A DNA stretch of 64,000 nucleotides from NCBI RefSeq assembly GCF_012933505.1, contig NZ_JABBNB010000028.1:32743-96742 (forward strand), in the 5' to 3' direction. This document shows, piece after piece, positions 27,547 through 37,133 of this stretch (positions are counted from its first letter, which is position 1; every line of letters starts with the position of its first letter). Under the pieces are notes generated by a model that saw only the letters and a program-made list of their open reading frames with translations, was not told where the DNA came from and did not search any database. A program made the position numbers and the translations under genes. This stretch comes from Gordonia asplenii (lineage in GTDB: Bacteria > Actinomycetota > Actinomycetes > Mycobacteriales > Mycobacteriaceae).

Positions 27547-28878
27547 GTGACTCAACCCCCCGCTGCCACCGAGCGTTCCGCCGAACTCTTCTCTCGCGCC
27601 GCAGCGGCGATTCCCGGTGGGGTGAATTCTCCGGTTCGGGCGTTCTCCGCGGTCGGCGGGACTCCGCGGTTCATCAGCTCCGCCAGCGGCTGCCGACTCG
27701 TCGACGCCGACGGCAACTCCTATGTCGACCTCGTCAGTTCTTGGGGGCCGATGATCCTCGGCCACGCCCATCCCGCCGTCGTCGACGCCGTGCAGCGTGC
27801 TGCGACCACCGGGCTGTCCTTCGGGGCGCCGACCGAGGCCGAGGTGGAGCTCGCCGAAGAGATCATCGCCCGCGTCGACCCGGTCGAACGCGTCCGGCTG
27901 GTCAACTCCGGTACTGAAGCCACCATGTCGGCGGTGCGGCTGGCCCGCGGATTCACCGGCCGTTCCAAGATCATCAAGTTCTCCGGCTGCTATCACGGGC
28001 ACGTCGACGCACTGCTCGCCGACGCCGGGTCGGGCGTCGCGACGCTGGGCCTGCCGACGTCGCCGGGCGTGACCGGCGCGGCCGCGCACGACACGATCGT
28101 GTTGCCCTACAACGACATTCAAGCCGTCACCGCGGCCTTCGCCGAGCACGGCGACGAGATCGCCGCGGTCATCACCGAGGCGGCGGCGGGCAACATGGGC
28201 GCCATCGCCCCGGTGAGGGGCTTCAACGCGGCACTGCGCGGACTCACCGCCCGCCACGGTGCATTGCTGATCATCGACGAGGTGATGACCGGCTTCCGAG
28301 TCAGCCCGGCCGGCTGGTTCGGCCTCGAAGGCGTCAGCGGCGACCTCTACACCTTCGGCAAGGTGATGAGCGGTGGCCTGCCCGCCGCGGCATTCGGTGG
28401 CCGGGCCGAGATCATGGCCTCCCTCGCGCCCACCGGCCCGGTCTATCAGGCCGGCACCCTGTCGGGAAACCCCGTCGCCGTCGCGGCCGGCCTCGCGACG
28501 CTGCGCCACGCCGACGCCGACACCTACCTGACCCTCGACCGGAATGCTGAACGCATCGGCACGATGATCGGTGACGCGCTCACCGCCGCGGGTGTCAGCC
28601 ACCGCGTCCAGTACGCGGGCAACCTGTTCAGCGTCTTCTTCACCGACGACCCGGACACCGCCATCGTCGACTACGCCGGCGTCAAGGCCACCCAGACCTG
28701 GCGGTTCGCGCCGTTCTTCCACGCACTGCTCGACGCCGGGGTGTACCCGCCGCCGAGTGCTTTCGAAGCATGGTTCGTCAACGCGGCACTCGACGACGCC
28801 GCGTTCGACGCCATCGCCGCAGCACTGCCACGCGCTGCGCAAGCCGCAGCGGCCGCAACCGGAGGGGAACCGAAGTGA
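27547..28878 (+). CDS. hemL: Glutamate-1-semialdehyde 2,1-aminomutase
   Basis: PLP enzyme converting glutamate-1-semialdehyde to 5-aminolevulinate, following HemA. 443 residues: AAAAIPGGVNSPVRAF at the N-terminus, FSGCYHGHVDALL, IIDEVMTGFRVS and the PLP lysine in YTFGKVMSGGLPAAAFGG. The GTG at 27547 gives the normal length. It opens a tightly coupled run of six genes ending in ccsA, so ALA supply and cytochrome c maturation are probably co-expressed. Confidence 0.96.
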   Translation: MTQPPAATERSAELFSRAAAAIPGGVNSPVRAFSAVGGTPRFISSASGCRLVDADGNSYVDLVSSWGPMILGHAHPAVVDAVQRAATTGLSFGAPTEAEVELAEEIIARVDPVERVRLVNSGTEATMSAVRLARGFTGRSKIIKFSGCYHGHVDALLADAGSGVATLGLPTSPGVTGAAAHDTIVLPYNDIQAVTAAFAEHGDEIAAVITEAAAGNMGAIAPVRGFNAALRGLTARHGALLIIDEVMTGFRVSPAGWFGLEGVSGDLYTFGKVMSGGLPAAAFGGRAEIMASLAPTGPVYQAGTLSGNPVAVAAGLATLRHADADTYLTLDRNAERIGTMIGDALTAAGVSHRVQYAGNLFSVFFTDDPDTAIVDYAGVKATQTWRFAPFFHALLDAGVYPPPSAFEAWFVNAALDDAAFDAIAAALPRAAQAAAAATGGEPK

Positions 28879-29504
28879 CGAAAACCATCGTGCACATGAT
28901 GCGACACGGTGAGGTGTTCAATCCCGACGGCATCCTCTACGGGCGCCTGCCGGGATTCCGTCTGTCCGACAAGGGCCGCGCGCAGGCGAAGCTGGTCGCC
29001 GATTCGCTCGCCGACCATGACATCGCCGCCGTCTTCGCCTCGCCGCTGCAGCGCGCGCAGGAGACCGCCACCCCGATCGCGGCCGCGCACGGCCTCGACA
29101 TCATCACCAACGACGATCTCATCGAAGCCGACAACGTCTTCGAGGGACTCAAGGTGTCCGTCGGCGACGGCGCGCTGTCCAAGCCCCGACACTGGCCCAA
29201 ACTGCGCGACCCGTTCACGCCGTCGTGGGGCGAGCCCTATATCCAGCTCGCGCACCGCATGCTCGCCGCGGCCAGCAAGGCCCGCGACACCGCACGCGGC
29301 CACGAAGTGGTGTGCGTCAGCCATCAGCTGCCGGTGTACACCCTGCGTCGCTTCCTCGAAGGACAGCGGCTCTGGCACGACCCACGGCGTCGGCAATGCT
29401 CGCTGGCCTCGCTGACCAGCCTGATCTACGACGACGACGCCCTGATCGACATCATCTACTCGGAGCCGGCCGGCACGTCTGACCCGCTGGTCATGGGAGC
29501 GTGA
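28875..29504 (+). CDS. Histidine phosphatase (phosphoglycerate mutase-like) family protein
   Basis: 209 residues beginning MTKTIVHMMRHGEVFNPDG. The RHG motif carries the phosphohistidine, and VVCVSHQLPVYTL carries the second catalytic His. It overlaps hemL by 4 bp. The substrate is unknown; the position corresponds to Rv0525. The hemL linkage is conserved in mycobacteria but does not define its reaction. Confidence 0.88.
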   Translation: MTKTIVHMMRHGEVFNPDGILYGRLPGFRLSDKGRAQAKLVADSLADHDIAAVFASPLQRAQETATPIAAAHGLDIITNDDLIEADNVFEGLKVSVGDGALSKPRHWPKLRDPFTPSWGEPYIQLAHRMLAAASKARDTARGHEVVCVSHQLPVYTLRRFLEGQRLWHDPRRRQCSLASLTSLIYDDDALIDIIYSEPAGTSDPLVMGA

Positions 29505-29513
29505 GCGGTTCTC

Positions 29514-30125
29514 GTGGTCTGGCCTAAACCTCTGGTGACACGTGCGGTGGTGCTCGCGTTGCTCGCCGCCGCGGTGCTGCTGCTAGCCACCACCGGCTGC
29601 TCGACCGGCAAAGACGCCGTGGCGCAGGGCGATACCTTCCAGTTCGTGTCGCCGGGTGGCAAGACCGTGATCGACTACGCCGCCGCCGACCGCAAGACCA
29701 TCGCCCCACTGTCCGGCCGCGACCTGGTCACCGACAAGAAGATCTCGCTGACCGACTTCGCGGGCAAAGTGGTCGTGATCAACGTGTGGGGTTCCTGGTG
29801 CGGGCCATGCCGCGGCGAGGCCGACGGACTGCAGCGGGTGTACTCGCAGACGAAAGACTCCGGCGTCGCGTTCCTGGGCATCAACTTCCGCGACGACCGC
29901 TCGTCGGCGCAGGATTTCGTCACCGACCGGCACATCACCTATCCGTCGATCTTCGACTACGGCGGCGCGACGCTGGCGTCGTTGACCACTCCGACGTCGG
30001 TGGTCCCGACCACGATCGTGCTCGACCGCAAGCATCGTCCGGCCGTCGTCTATCTCACCTCGATATCCGGTGAGGAACTGCGGGCGACGGTGAATCGACT
30101 TGTCGCCGAACCGGTTTCGCAATGA
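29514..30125 (+). CDS. Membrane-anchored thioredoxin-like protein of cytochrome c maturation (ResA/TlpA type)
   Basis: 203 residues. An N-terminal hydrophobic signal ends at TTGCS, a possible lipidation site at Cys29. A TlpA-like domain follows with the active site WGSWCGPCR (Cys96, Cys99) and a cis-Pro loop SVVPTTIVLD. It should reduce haem-binding cysteines of apocytochrome c on the outer face, receiving electrons from CcdA encoded next. GTG start; the gene overlaps ccdA by 4 bp. Confidence 0.9.
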   Translation: MVWPKPLVTRAVVLALLAAAVLLLATTGCSTGKDAVAQGDTFQFVSPGGKTVIDYAAADRKTIAPLSGRDLVTDKKISLTDFAGKVVVINVWGSWCGPCRGEADGLQRVYSQTKDSGVAFLGINFRDDRSSAQDFVTDRHITYPSIFDYGGATLASLTTPTSVVPTTIVLDRKHRPAVVYLTSISGEELRATVNRLVAEPVSQ

Positions 30126-30910
30126 GCGGCCTCGGGCAGACATTCGCCGACACGGTGACCTCCGGGCCACTGCTGCTGGCGCTCGCCGCGTGCGCGCTGG
30201 CCGGCTTCGTGTCGTTCGCGTCGCCCTGCGTCGTGCCGCTGGTGCCCGGCTATCTGTCGTACCTGGCCGGTGTCGTCGGGGCCGAGGCGCCCGCGGTGAC
30301 ACCCGACGAACCGAAGAGCAAGGGACGCACGCGGGTTGCCGGCGCCGCGCTGCTGTTCGTGCTGGGGTTCACCGTCGTATTCGTGCTGGCGACCGCCACC
30401 GTGCTCGGTATCACCAGTACGTTCATCGTGAATCGTGAACTGCTGCAACGTATCGGTGGCGTCGTCACCATCCTGATGGGTCTGGTGTTCGTCGGGTTGG
30501 TGCCGGTCATGCAGCGTGAGCACCGCTTCGCGCCGCGGCGGATCTCCAACATCGTCGGGGCGCCGCTGCTCGGCGCCGTATTCGCGCTGGGCTGGACGCC
30601 GTGCCTCGGGCCGACCCTGGCCGCCGTCATCGCGACGGCCAGCGGGACCCAGGGGGCAACCGCCGCCAAGGGCATCCTGCTGATCACCGCCTACTGCCTG
30701 GGGTTGGGCATTCCCTTTGTGGTGCTTGCCTTCTCATCGGCGTGGGCGCTGCGCTCGCTGGGCTGGATCCGGCGCCACGCGCGCTCAATTCAGGTCTTCG
30801 GCGGGGTCATGTTGGTCGCCGTCGGCATCGCGCTGGTGACCGGCGCGTGGGATCAATTCATCATGTGGGTGCGCGAGGCGTTCATCACCGACACGGAGTT
30901 ACCGGTTTGA
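30122..30910 (+). CDS. ccdA: CcdA, transmembrane thiol-disulphide carrier
   Basis: 262 residues with six membrane helices. The redox cysteines lie in FASPCVVPLVPGYLSYLAG and LGWTPCLGPT. CcdA moves reducing equivalents from cytosolic thioredoxin to the extracytoplasmic ResA-like protein in system II cytochrome c biogenesis. It overlaps the thioredoxin gene upstream and the resB TTG downstream (TTGA). Confidence 0.94.
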   Translation: MSGLGQTFADTVTSGPLLLALAACALAGFVSFASPCVVPLVPGYLSYLAGVVGAEAPAVTPDEPKSKGRTRVAGAALLFVLGFTVVFVLATATVLGITSTFIVNRELLQRIGGVVTILMGLVFVGLVPVMQREHRFAPRRISNIVGAPLLGAVFALGWTPCLGPTLAAVIATASGTQGATAAKGILLITAYCLGLGIPFVVLAFSSAWALRSLGWIRRHARSIQVFGGVMLVAVGIALVTGAWDQFIMWVREAFITDTELPV

Positions 30911-32613
30911 GTTCGGGTACAGCACAGAGCAGTTCGGGTACAGCAGCGGCAGCGTCGGACACGATGCCGTCGGGACCCGTCGGCCCGCACTGGGCGAAGC
31001 GCTACGTGCTGTGGCCCGCGCGTAATCTCTGGCGGTCGCTGACGTCGATGCGGACCGCGCTGGCACTGTTGTTCCTGCTCGCGCTCGCAGCCATTCCGGG
31101 CGCGCTGCTGCCACAGCGGCCGCTCAACGAGCAGAAGACCCAGGCCTACATCGACAACCACGGCTGGCTGGGTCGCGCGATGGATCGGCTGCAACTGTTC
31201 GACGTCTTCGCGAGTGCCTGGTTCACCGCGATCTACGTGCTGTTGTTCGTGTCGCTGGTCGGCTGCCTCACGCCGCGCCTCATCGAGCATTTCCATGCGT
31301 TGCGGGCCAAACCCGTTGCGGCGCCCCGCAATCTGGCCCGGCTGCCGCGCCGCGAGGTCTTCGAGGTCGACGGTACTCCGGAGGAGATCGCCGCCCGGAT
31401 CGACGGCAACCTGCGTGGCTGGCGCCGCGAAGTGGTGGTGCGTGAACCGAGCAAGGCCTATCCCGACGGGGTCGTCGAGGTGTCGGCGGAGAAGGGCTAC
31501 CTGCGTGAATTCGGCAACCTCGTCTTCCACTTCGCCTTGTTGGCGCTGCTGATCTCCATCGCCGTCGGCAAGCTCTACGGCTACGAGGGAACCCGGTCGC
31601 TGGTCGCCGACGGTCAGCAGGAACTGTGCAACACCTCGACGGCCGTGTACGACTCGTTCCGCGGCGGCAACATGGTCGACGGAACGGACTTGGCGCCGTT
31701 CTGCATTCGCATCGACGACTTCTCGGCGACCTTCCTGCCCAACGGGCAGCCGGACATGTACAACGCGAAAGTCCAATACTCCACGGATGTGACGGCCGAC
31801 CCGGCGTCGTGGCCGACGACGTCGGTGCGGGTGAACGAGCCGCTGCGGCTGTCCGGGGACCGGGTCTACGTGCTGGGCAACGGTTTCGCCCCGATCTTCA
31901 CCGTGACCTTCCCCAACGGTGAGAAGCGCACGCAGACGGTGCCGTTCATCCCCGACGAGATGGCGACGATGCTGTCGTCGGGCGCCGCGCGGTTCGACAC
32001 CCCCGGCGGCATGTACCCCGATCAGAAGATTCGCAGCCAGAATCAGATCGCCCTGGAAGGACTGTTCGCGCCGACCGCGACCTTCGACGGCACCCTGTTG
32101 TCGTCGGGGTCGCCGGTCCCGAAACGTCCGTACGTCGCGATCCGCATCTACAAGGGCAACACCGGCCTCGACAGCGGCGCACCGCAGAACGCCTATGCCC
32201 TCGATCCGGTGTCGTTGCACAACGGGGCACTCGTCCGGCAGGCGCAGGCGAATCTCGGCGTCGGCCAGTCGTCGAAGCTGCCCGACGGCACCACGGTGAC
32301 GTTCGACGGATACAAGCGCTGGGTGTCGGTGCAGATCTCGCATGATCCCGCGCAGGATTTCGTGCTGGTGTCTGCGATCGCGATGCTCGCCGGGCTGTTG
32401 GTGTCGCTGCTGATTCGACGCCGACGCGTGTGGGCCCGATTGGTGCCGGTGGCCGCTTCCGCAGCCGACGGTCAACGACGTACTGTAGTAGAGATCGCCG
32501 GGTTGGCCCGCACAGATCAGGCCGGCTGGGGCGAGGGCTTCGAGAAACAGGCGGCCGGCCTGGTGCGCGAGCGCGCGGAGCGACGGGACATGGCAGGAGC
32601 ACAAGACGAATGA
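30907..32613 (+). CDS. resB: ResB-family cytochrome c biogenesis protein
   Basis: About 568 residues. A Ser/Ala-rich cytosolic leader precedes helix 1 (MRTALALLFLLALAAIPGALLPQ). Two more helices (WFTAIYVLLFVSLVGCLTPRL and FGNLVFHFALLALLISIAVG) come before a large extracytoplasmic domain, with a final helix near 500. Together with CcsA it forms the haem export and ligation complex. The likely start is a TTG at 30907 overlapping the ccdA stop; an ATG at 30963 would shorten the leader only. Confidence 0.92.
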   Translation: MSSGTAQSSSGTAAAASDTMPSGPVGPHWAKRYVLWPARNLWRSLTSMRTALALLFLLALAAIPGALLPQRPLNEQKTQAYIDNHGWLGRAMDRLQLFDVFASAWFTAIYVLLFVSLVGCLTPRLIEHFHALRAKPVAAPRNLARLPRREVFEVDGTPEEIAARIDGNLRGWRREVVVREPSKAYPDGVVEVSAEKGYLREFGNLVFHFALLALLISIAVGKLYGYEGTRSLVADGQQELCNTSTAVYDSFRGGNMVDGTDLAPFCIRIDDFSATFLPNGQPDMYNAKVQYSTDVTADPASWPTTSVRVNEPLRLSGDRVYVLGNGFAPIFTVTFPNGEKRTQTVPFIPDEMATMLSSGAARFDTPGGMYPDQKIRSQNQIALEGLFAPTATFDGTLLSSGSPVPKRPYVAIRIYKGNTGLDSGAPQNAYALDPVSLHNGALVRQAQANLGVGQSSKLPDGTTVTFDGYKRWVSVQISHDPAQDFVLVSAIAMLAGLLVSLLIRRRRVWARLVPVAASAADGQRRTVVEIAGLARTDQAGWGEGFEKQAAGLVRERAERRDMAGAQDE

Positions 32614-33668
32614 CCACACTGATCACCGCCTCGGGCGAGGTGACCGTGCACATCGACGAGAACCTGTCGCGATACTCCGATCTGCTCTATTCGACCGCGA
32701 TCACCGTCTACGTGCTCGCGATGCTGATGTTCCTGGTGTCGTTGGCGACGCGGCAGAGCCGTAGGGTCGTCGACGCCAAGGTGTCGGTGAACAAGCTGGT
32801 GGGCGTCGGAGCGGCGCCGGGCGCCGACCGAATGGGTGCGGGTGCGGGATCGTCGCTCGACGACCGCGCGCCCGGTCGCGTCGAGCAGGCGCCGCCGCGG
32901 ACTTTCGGCGACCGGCTGGGGGACATGGCATTCCCGGTGGTCATCGTCGGGGCGGTGGCGCATCTCGCGTCGATCGTGCTGCGCGGCGTCGCTACCGACC
33001 GTGCGCCGTGGGGCAACATGTACGAGTTCATCTCGCTGACCTGCGCGGCATGCGTAGTCGCGGGCATCGTCGTGCTGCGTAAGCGCGTCAACCGTCCGCT
33101 GCTGTCGTTCGTGTTGCTGCCCGTCGTGCTGTTGATGTTCATCGGCGGCCGTTGGCTGTACACGCAGGCTGCCCCGGTGGTACCCGCACTGAAGTCGTAC
33201 TGGCTGGCCATTCACGTCTCGATCATCTCGATCAGTTCGGGTGTGCTGCTGGTGTCGGGTGTGGCCAGCCTGCTCTACCTGGTCAAGATGCGCTGGGGAG
33301 GCGACGCCGCGGCGTCGTCGCGCAACGCGCTGCAGCGGATCGTCGACGCGATTCCGTCGGCGCAGGCCCTCGACCGCGTCGCCTACAAGTCGGTGGTGTT
33401 CGGCTTCCCACTCTTCGGATTGGGTGTCATCTGCGGTGCGATCTGGGCCGAATCGGCCTGGGGCCGATTCTGGGGCTGGGATCCCAAGGAGACGGTGTCG
33501 TTCATCGCCTGGGTGATCTATGCCGCCTACCTGCACGCCCGTGCCACCGCCGGATGGCGCAACCGTGCCGCGGCCTGGATCAACGTCGCAGGCTTCGCCA
33601 CGCTGGTCTTCAACCTGTTCGCCATCAACCTGGTGGTCTCCGGCCTGCATTCGTACGCCGGGCTGTGA
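32610..33668 (+). CDS. ccsA: CcsA-type cytochrome c haem lyase subunit
   Basis: 352 residues, polytopic, coupled to resB by ATGA. The haem-handling WWD-type motif is WGRFWGWDPKETVSFIAW, with conserved histidines in HLASIV, AIHVSIISI and YLHARA. It delivers haem to apocytochrome c with ResB. It is the last gene of the operon; the dispersed repeat copy C begins 45 bp downstream. Confidence 0.94.
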   Translation: MTTLITASGEVTVHIDENLSRYSDLLYSTAITVYVLAMLMFLVSLATRQSRRVVDAKVSVNKLVGVGAAPGADRMGAGAGSSLDDRAPGRVEQAPPRTFGDRLGDMAFPVVIVGAVAHLASIVLRGVATDRAPWGNMYEFISLTCAACVVAGIVVLRKRVNRPLLSFVLLPVVLLMFIGGRWLYTQAAPVVPALKSYWLAIHVSIISISSGVLLVSGVASLLYLVKMRWGGDAAASSRNALQRIVDAIPSAQALDRVAYKSVVFGFPLFGLGVICGAIWAESAWGRFWGWDPKETVSFIAWVIYAAYLHARATAGWRNRAAAWINVAGFATLVFNLFAINLVVSGLHSYAGL

Positions 33669-33713
33669 TCCGTTTGAGGTCGGGTCGGGGGCGCGGGTCG
33701 TCCCGGGTCAGGG

Positions 33714-34363
33714 CTAGTGGTGTGTCGCGGCTAATGGTATTTGTATCTTGCGCGCACCCTGCGTCGCTGCATCCTGCTGGTTGAGCGATGCGAAGCCGAG
33801 TCGAAACCACTGTGACGCTGCGGGTTGCGTCATTGCCCGGCCGGTGGGGGTTTCGACTCGCGCCGTTCGCTCAACCTGGTTTCACCGGTCGGGGCGTCCC
33901 TCTGCTGGTTGAGCCGGACGAGCGCTAGCGACGAGCGTGTCGAAACCACCACACACGTCGGCCGAGCCGGGCCCGCCGCTCCACCCGCCGGTTGAGCCGC
34001 GAGGAGCGCTAGCGACGAGCGTGTCGAAACCTCTGTACCACAATGCATTTGATGGTAGGGCACTCGTCGAGTTGTGATCGTATCGAATATCGAGGCGTGT
34101 GCACCCGTAGGGTGCACACGCGTCACTTGCCGGGTGTCATCGCCGGAATTGGCGCGGACCGTCGAAAGTCGTTGTGGCTGAGAGGTTTCGACACGGACTC
34201 GGCTAGCGCTACTTCGACTCGGCTAGCGCCTCGCTCAGCACGGCGCTCGTCCGGCTCAACCAGCAGAGGGGCGCTTCGGCCGGTGGATCCAGGCTCAACC
34301 AGCAGGCTCAACCGGCAGAGGAACGCATCGTCATACAACTCTTCGACTGCGACACACCACTAG
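33714..34363 (+). mobile_element. Dispersed repeat element, copy C: MITE-like with 15-bp perfect terminal inverted repeats
   Basis: A 650-bp non-coding element bounded by CTAGTGGTGTGTCGC (33714-33728) and its exact complement (34349-34363). Inside are a left arm, modules running from CTGGTTGAGC to GTCGAAACC, the type 1 core (33987-34264) with a 12-bp stem palindrome at 34095-34121, and a right arm (GAGGAACGCATCGTC). The CTAG at both tips may be a target duplication or part of the repeat. It has no transposase, so any movement would need help in trans. Confidence 0.75.
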
Positions 34364-34739
34364 GCTCTGAGGCGTCGTCGACGCTGCTTTCCGCGGCGGT
34401 GTTCGCTTGGTACTGCGTTCGTCGTATTCGTACGGCGCTGTTTGCTTCTTACGGCAGTGATTAGTGCCGTGTTTGGGGATTGCTGCCGTGGCTGTTCGGG
34501 GATGCAGTGGGAGTGGATGGACGGCTGGCCCACGGCGCTAGTCGACTCCAACTGCACTGATTCCGGATTACTGAAGCGTCAGAGAGTCACCGCAGTGATT
34601 GCCCGCGGAGCGCGGTGGGAAGCGATCAGCGGCGAAGTTGCGTCGACGAAACTCCCAAATACTGCCGACCCGTCGGAATCGGAGCATTGGGTGAGTTCTG
34701 GTCGCGACAACGCGTCGAACTCTCAGTAACGCTGCCTAC
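34364..34739. other. Gene-free interval
   Basis: 376 bp with no frame that I can support. It contains a few sequences loosely resembling the 14-bp motif of the 22-kb array (CACCGCAGTGATTG at about 34590), too weak to call. Confidence 0.5.
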
Positions 34740-34928
34740 CTAGGAATCGTCGCCGCGCTTCTCTCGGCGGTCCAGTTCGAAGAGGAACTCTGGATCGTCG
34801 TCGGGGCCGATGGGGCCGCGGGTGCGGGGAGTACCCGGCGTCGAATCATGGTCGCCGACGGGGCCGAAAGCGCGCCACAGCAGGTAGAAGATGGCGCAGA
34901 GGCCGACGAACGTCAGTGCAAAGTACAC
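34740..34928 (-). CDS. Small single-span membrane protein (62 aa)
   Basis: GTG start at 34928 with AGGAGG five bases upstream, giving a 62-residue protein. One hydrophobic helix (YFALTFVGLCAIFYLLWRAF) is followed by an acidic, charged tail (GPDDDPEFLFELDRREKRGDD). The longer frame upstream has unlikely arginine-rich content. It lies downstream of bldC on the same strand. Function unknown. Confidence 0.7.
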   Translation of the reverse strand: MYFALTFVGLCAIFYLLWRAFGPVGDHDSTPGTPRTRGPIGPDDDPEFLFELDRREKRGDDS

Positions 34929-35083
34929 AGCAACCTCCTGATGGACGCATCGAATCTGCCGGGGGAGGTCTGGGGACTCACGGGTCGAACAGATCGAGGA
35001 CCTCCGGTAACACCCACGATACGTGAGTGTGAACCGGAAGCGGTGCGACGGCAGGTGGAGGGCCGATCGAACGGTGGAACCGC

Positions 35084-35314
35084 TCAGTTGACCCGACGAT
35101 TGAGCAGTTCGACGACGTCGGCCTCGCGGAAGCGGCGATGACCGCCGGGGGTGCGGATTGAGCCGAGCAGACCGGAGCTGGCCCACCGCGCGACGGTCTT
35201 CGGGTTCACGTTGAACATCGAAGCGACCTGTCCGGGGGTCAGCGTGTGCTGGCTGGCCAGCTTAGGGGTGATGGTGGGAGGCACTGGCACGGCGGCGGCG
35301 TCGGCGATAGTCAC
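35084..35314 (-). CDS. bldC: BldC-family MerR-type DNA-binding protein
   Basis: 76 residues consisting mainly of a MerR-like winged helix: LTPGQVASMFNVNPKTVARWASSGLLGSIRTPGGHRRFREADVVELL. It lacks an effector domain, as in BldC, the developmental regulator of Streptomyces that binds DNA cooperatively on direct repeats. It is divergent from the DUF4229 gene across a 299-bp gap that probably holds both promoters. Confidence 0.9.
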   Translation of the reverse strand: MTIADAAAVPVPPTITPKLASQHTLTPGQVASMFNVNPKTVARWASSGLLGSIRTPGGHRRFREADVVELLNRRVN

Positions 35315-35613
35315 GATGGCGACCCTTCGTTAGTGGTGTTACCGGTTCGGGCGGAGATCGTCCCGGATGCAAGTATCGCTTCCGAATCGACTGATATAAG
35401 CAATACACGCCCGACCCGTGGTTACTCGAACAGTCAGGAACCAGTAAAGGAACGGTAAAAATCGGACGATACGCACTTATCCTCGCGAGGGATGTGGAGT
35501 TTGCCCCAAATGTCGCGACGTCAACTCGACGTTGAGGCCAGACGAGTTCGCGTGATCGACGGGTACTCCCGGCACCGACCGGCTGACGTGGGCGAACACG
35601 TAGACTCAGATCC

Positions 35614-35928
35614 GTGAGTAGCGAAGAGACCGTCACCGAACCAACCGCCCCGAAGATGGGCACGATGATCGGCTCGCTGGTCCTCTACACCCTGGCCCGC
35701 CTCGTGTTGGTGATCGTCCTCGCCGTCGCCATCTACTTCATCGGTGGACTGTTCGTCCAGATTCCGGCCATCGTCGCGGCGATGTTCGGCGTTCTCATCG
35801 CACTGCCGTTGGGCATGTTCCTGTTCAAACCGCTGCGCCTGCGCGTCAATAGCCAGGTCGCCGCGATCGACGCCGAGCGACGCAAGAGCCGCGACGACCT
35901 GCAGTCCCGCCTGCGCGGCAGCAAATGA
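35614..35928 (+). CDS. DUF4229-type two-helix membrane protein
   Basis: 104 residues with two adjacent hydrophobic helices (about 16-50 and 52-72, containing LVLYTLARLVLVIVLAVAIYF) and a basic C-terminus. Actinobacteria carry such proteins next to menaquinone or haem loci. GTG start; its stop overlaps the cds1 ATG (ATGA). Function unknown. Confidence 0.8.
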   Translation: MSSEETVTEPTAPKMGTMIGSLVLYTLARLVLVIVLAVAIYFIGGLFVQIPAIVAAMFGVLIALPLGMFLFKPLRLRVNSQVAAIDAERRKSRDDLQSRLRGSK

Positions 35929-37049
35929 AGACTGTCGACGTCGACCGGCGCGCCGACCGCGGCTGGTCGGAGAACGCGGTTCGGTTGATCGACGCCGACA
36001 CTCGACGCAGCGCCGACACCCATCTCCTCCGTTTCCCATTGCCCGCCTGGTCGCGCTGGCTCCACGACGACGGGCAGCGCGCAGGCGTCGACCTCTATCT
36101 CAAGGACGAATCGACGCATCCGACCGGATCGCTGAAGCATCGTCTCGCACGGTCATTGTTTCTCTACGCACTCTGCAACGGGTGGATCACCGAGGGGACC
36201 ACGGTGATCGAGGCGTCGTCGGGCTCGACGGCGGTCTCCGAAGCGTATTTCGCGAAGCTGATCGGGGTGCCGTTCGTCGCGGTGATGGCCCGCAGCACCT
36301 CGCCGGCGAAGACCGCGCTGATCGAAAGACAAGGTGGCCGTTGCCATTTCGTAGATAACCCGGCCGACGTCTATGCCGTCGCCGCGGATCTGGCGGAACA
36401 GACGAACGGGCATTTCATCGACCAGTTCACCATGGCCGAGCGCGCCACCGACTGGCGCGGAAACAACAACATCGCCGAGTCGATCTTCGCGCAGATGAGC
36501 GACGAACAGTATCGCGTCCCGACGTGGATCGTCGTCGGCGCGGGCACCGGCGGAACGTCGGCGACGCTCGGGCGGTACCTGCGCTACCGGCGCCACCCCA
36601 CGTGGCTGTGCGTCGTCGACCCGGAGAACTCGGTGTTCCTGCCCGCGTACTCCTCGGGTGACGGCGACGTCGTCGGAACGGTGGGGTCGCGGATCGAGGG
36701 AATCGGGCGCCCTCGCGTGGAGCCGTCTTTCGTCTCGCAGGTCATCGACCGGATGATCGGAGTCCCCGACGCCGCGTCGATCGCAGCGATGCGCGCGACG
36801 TCGGAGCAGTTGGGCCGCCGGGTCGGCGCGTCGACCGGAACCAACATGTGGGGCGCGCTCACCGTCGTCGCAGAGATGGTCGCACAGCGCCGGGCGGGCA
36901 GCGTAGTGAGTCTGCTGTGCGATTCGGGGGATCGCTACGCGGAGACCTATTACAACGACGCCTGGCTGGCCGAGTCGGGGCTGGACCTCGCCGAACCGAC
37001 GGCCGAGTTGGACACGCTGTTCGCGACGGGCGCCTTTGCGTCACGTTGA
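35925..37049 (+). CDS. cds1: PLP-dependent L-cysteine desulfhydrase, Cds1-like
   Basis: 374 residues, cysteine synthase fold. The PLP lysine is Lys71 in THPTGSLKHRLARS, the substrate loop is ASSGSTAVS (97-105) and the phosphate cup is GAGTGGTSATL. The sequence matches the mycobacterial Cds1 (Rv3684) type, which releases sulphide from cysteine, rather than CysK/CysM. It is coupled to the DUF4229 gene and followed by a sulfatase, placing sulphur-handling genes together. Confidence 0.85.
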   Translation: MKTVDVDRRADRGWSENAVRLIDADTRRSADTHLLRFPLPAWSRWLHDDGQRAGVDLYLKDESTHPTGSLKHRLARSLFLYALCNGWITEGTTVIEASSGSTAVSEAYFAKLIGVPFVAVMARSTSPAKTALIERQGGRCHFVDNPADVYAVAADLAEQTNGHFIDQFTMAERATDWRGNNNIAESIFAQMSDEQYRVPTWIVVGAGTGGTSATLGRYLRYRRHPTWLCVVDPENSVFLPAYSSGDGDVVGTVGSRIEGIGRPRVEPSFVSQVIDRMIGVPDAASIAAMRATSEQLGRRVGASTGTNMWGALTVVAEMVAQRRAGSVVSLLCDSGDRYAETYYNDAWLAESGLDLAEPTAELDTLFATGAFASR

Positions 37050-37133
37050 GTCAAACCGATGTCCGGCACCGGTGTGGCGTATTAGTGTCGCGCGGAGTCG
37101 ATATGACCGTCACGACAGGAGCGCCACGCACAG

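Noticed and set aside
34442..34729. 95-residue plus-strand ORF in the 34.4-34.7 kb gap
   Set aside because: No ribosome site, domain or neighbour support; composition unlike the surrounding genes.
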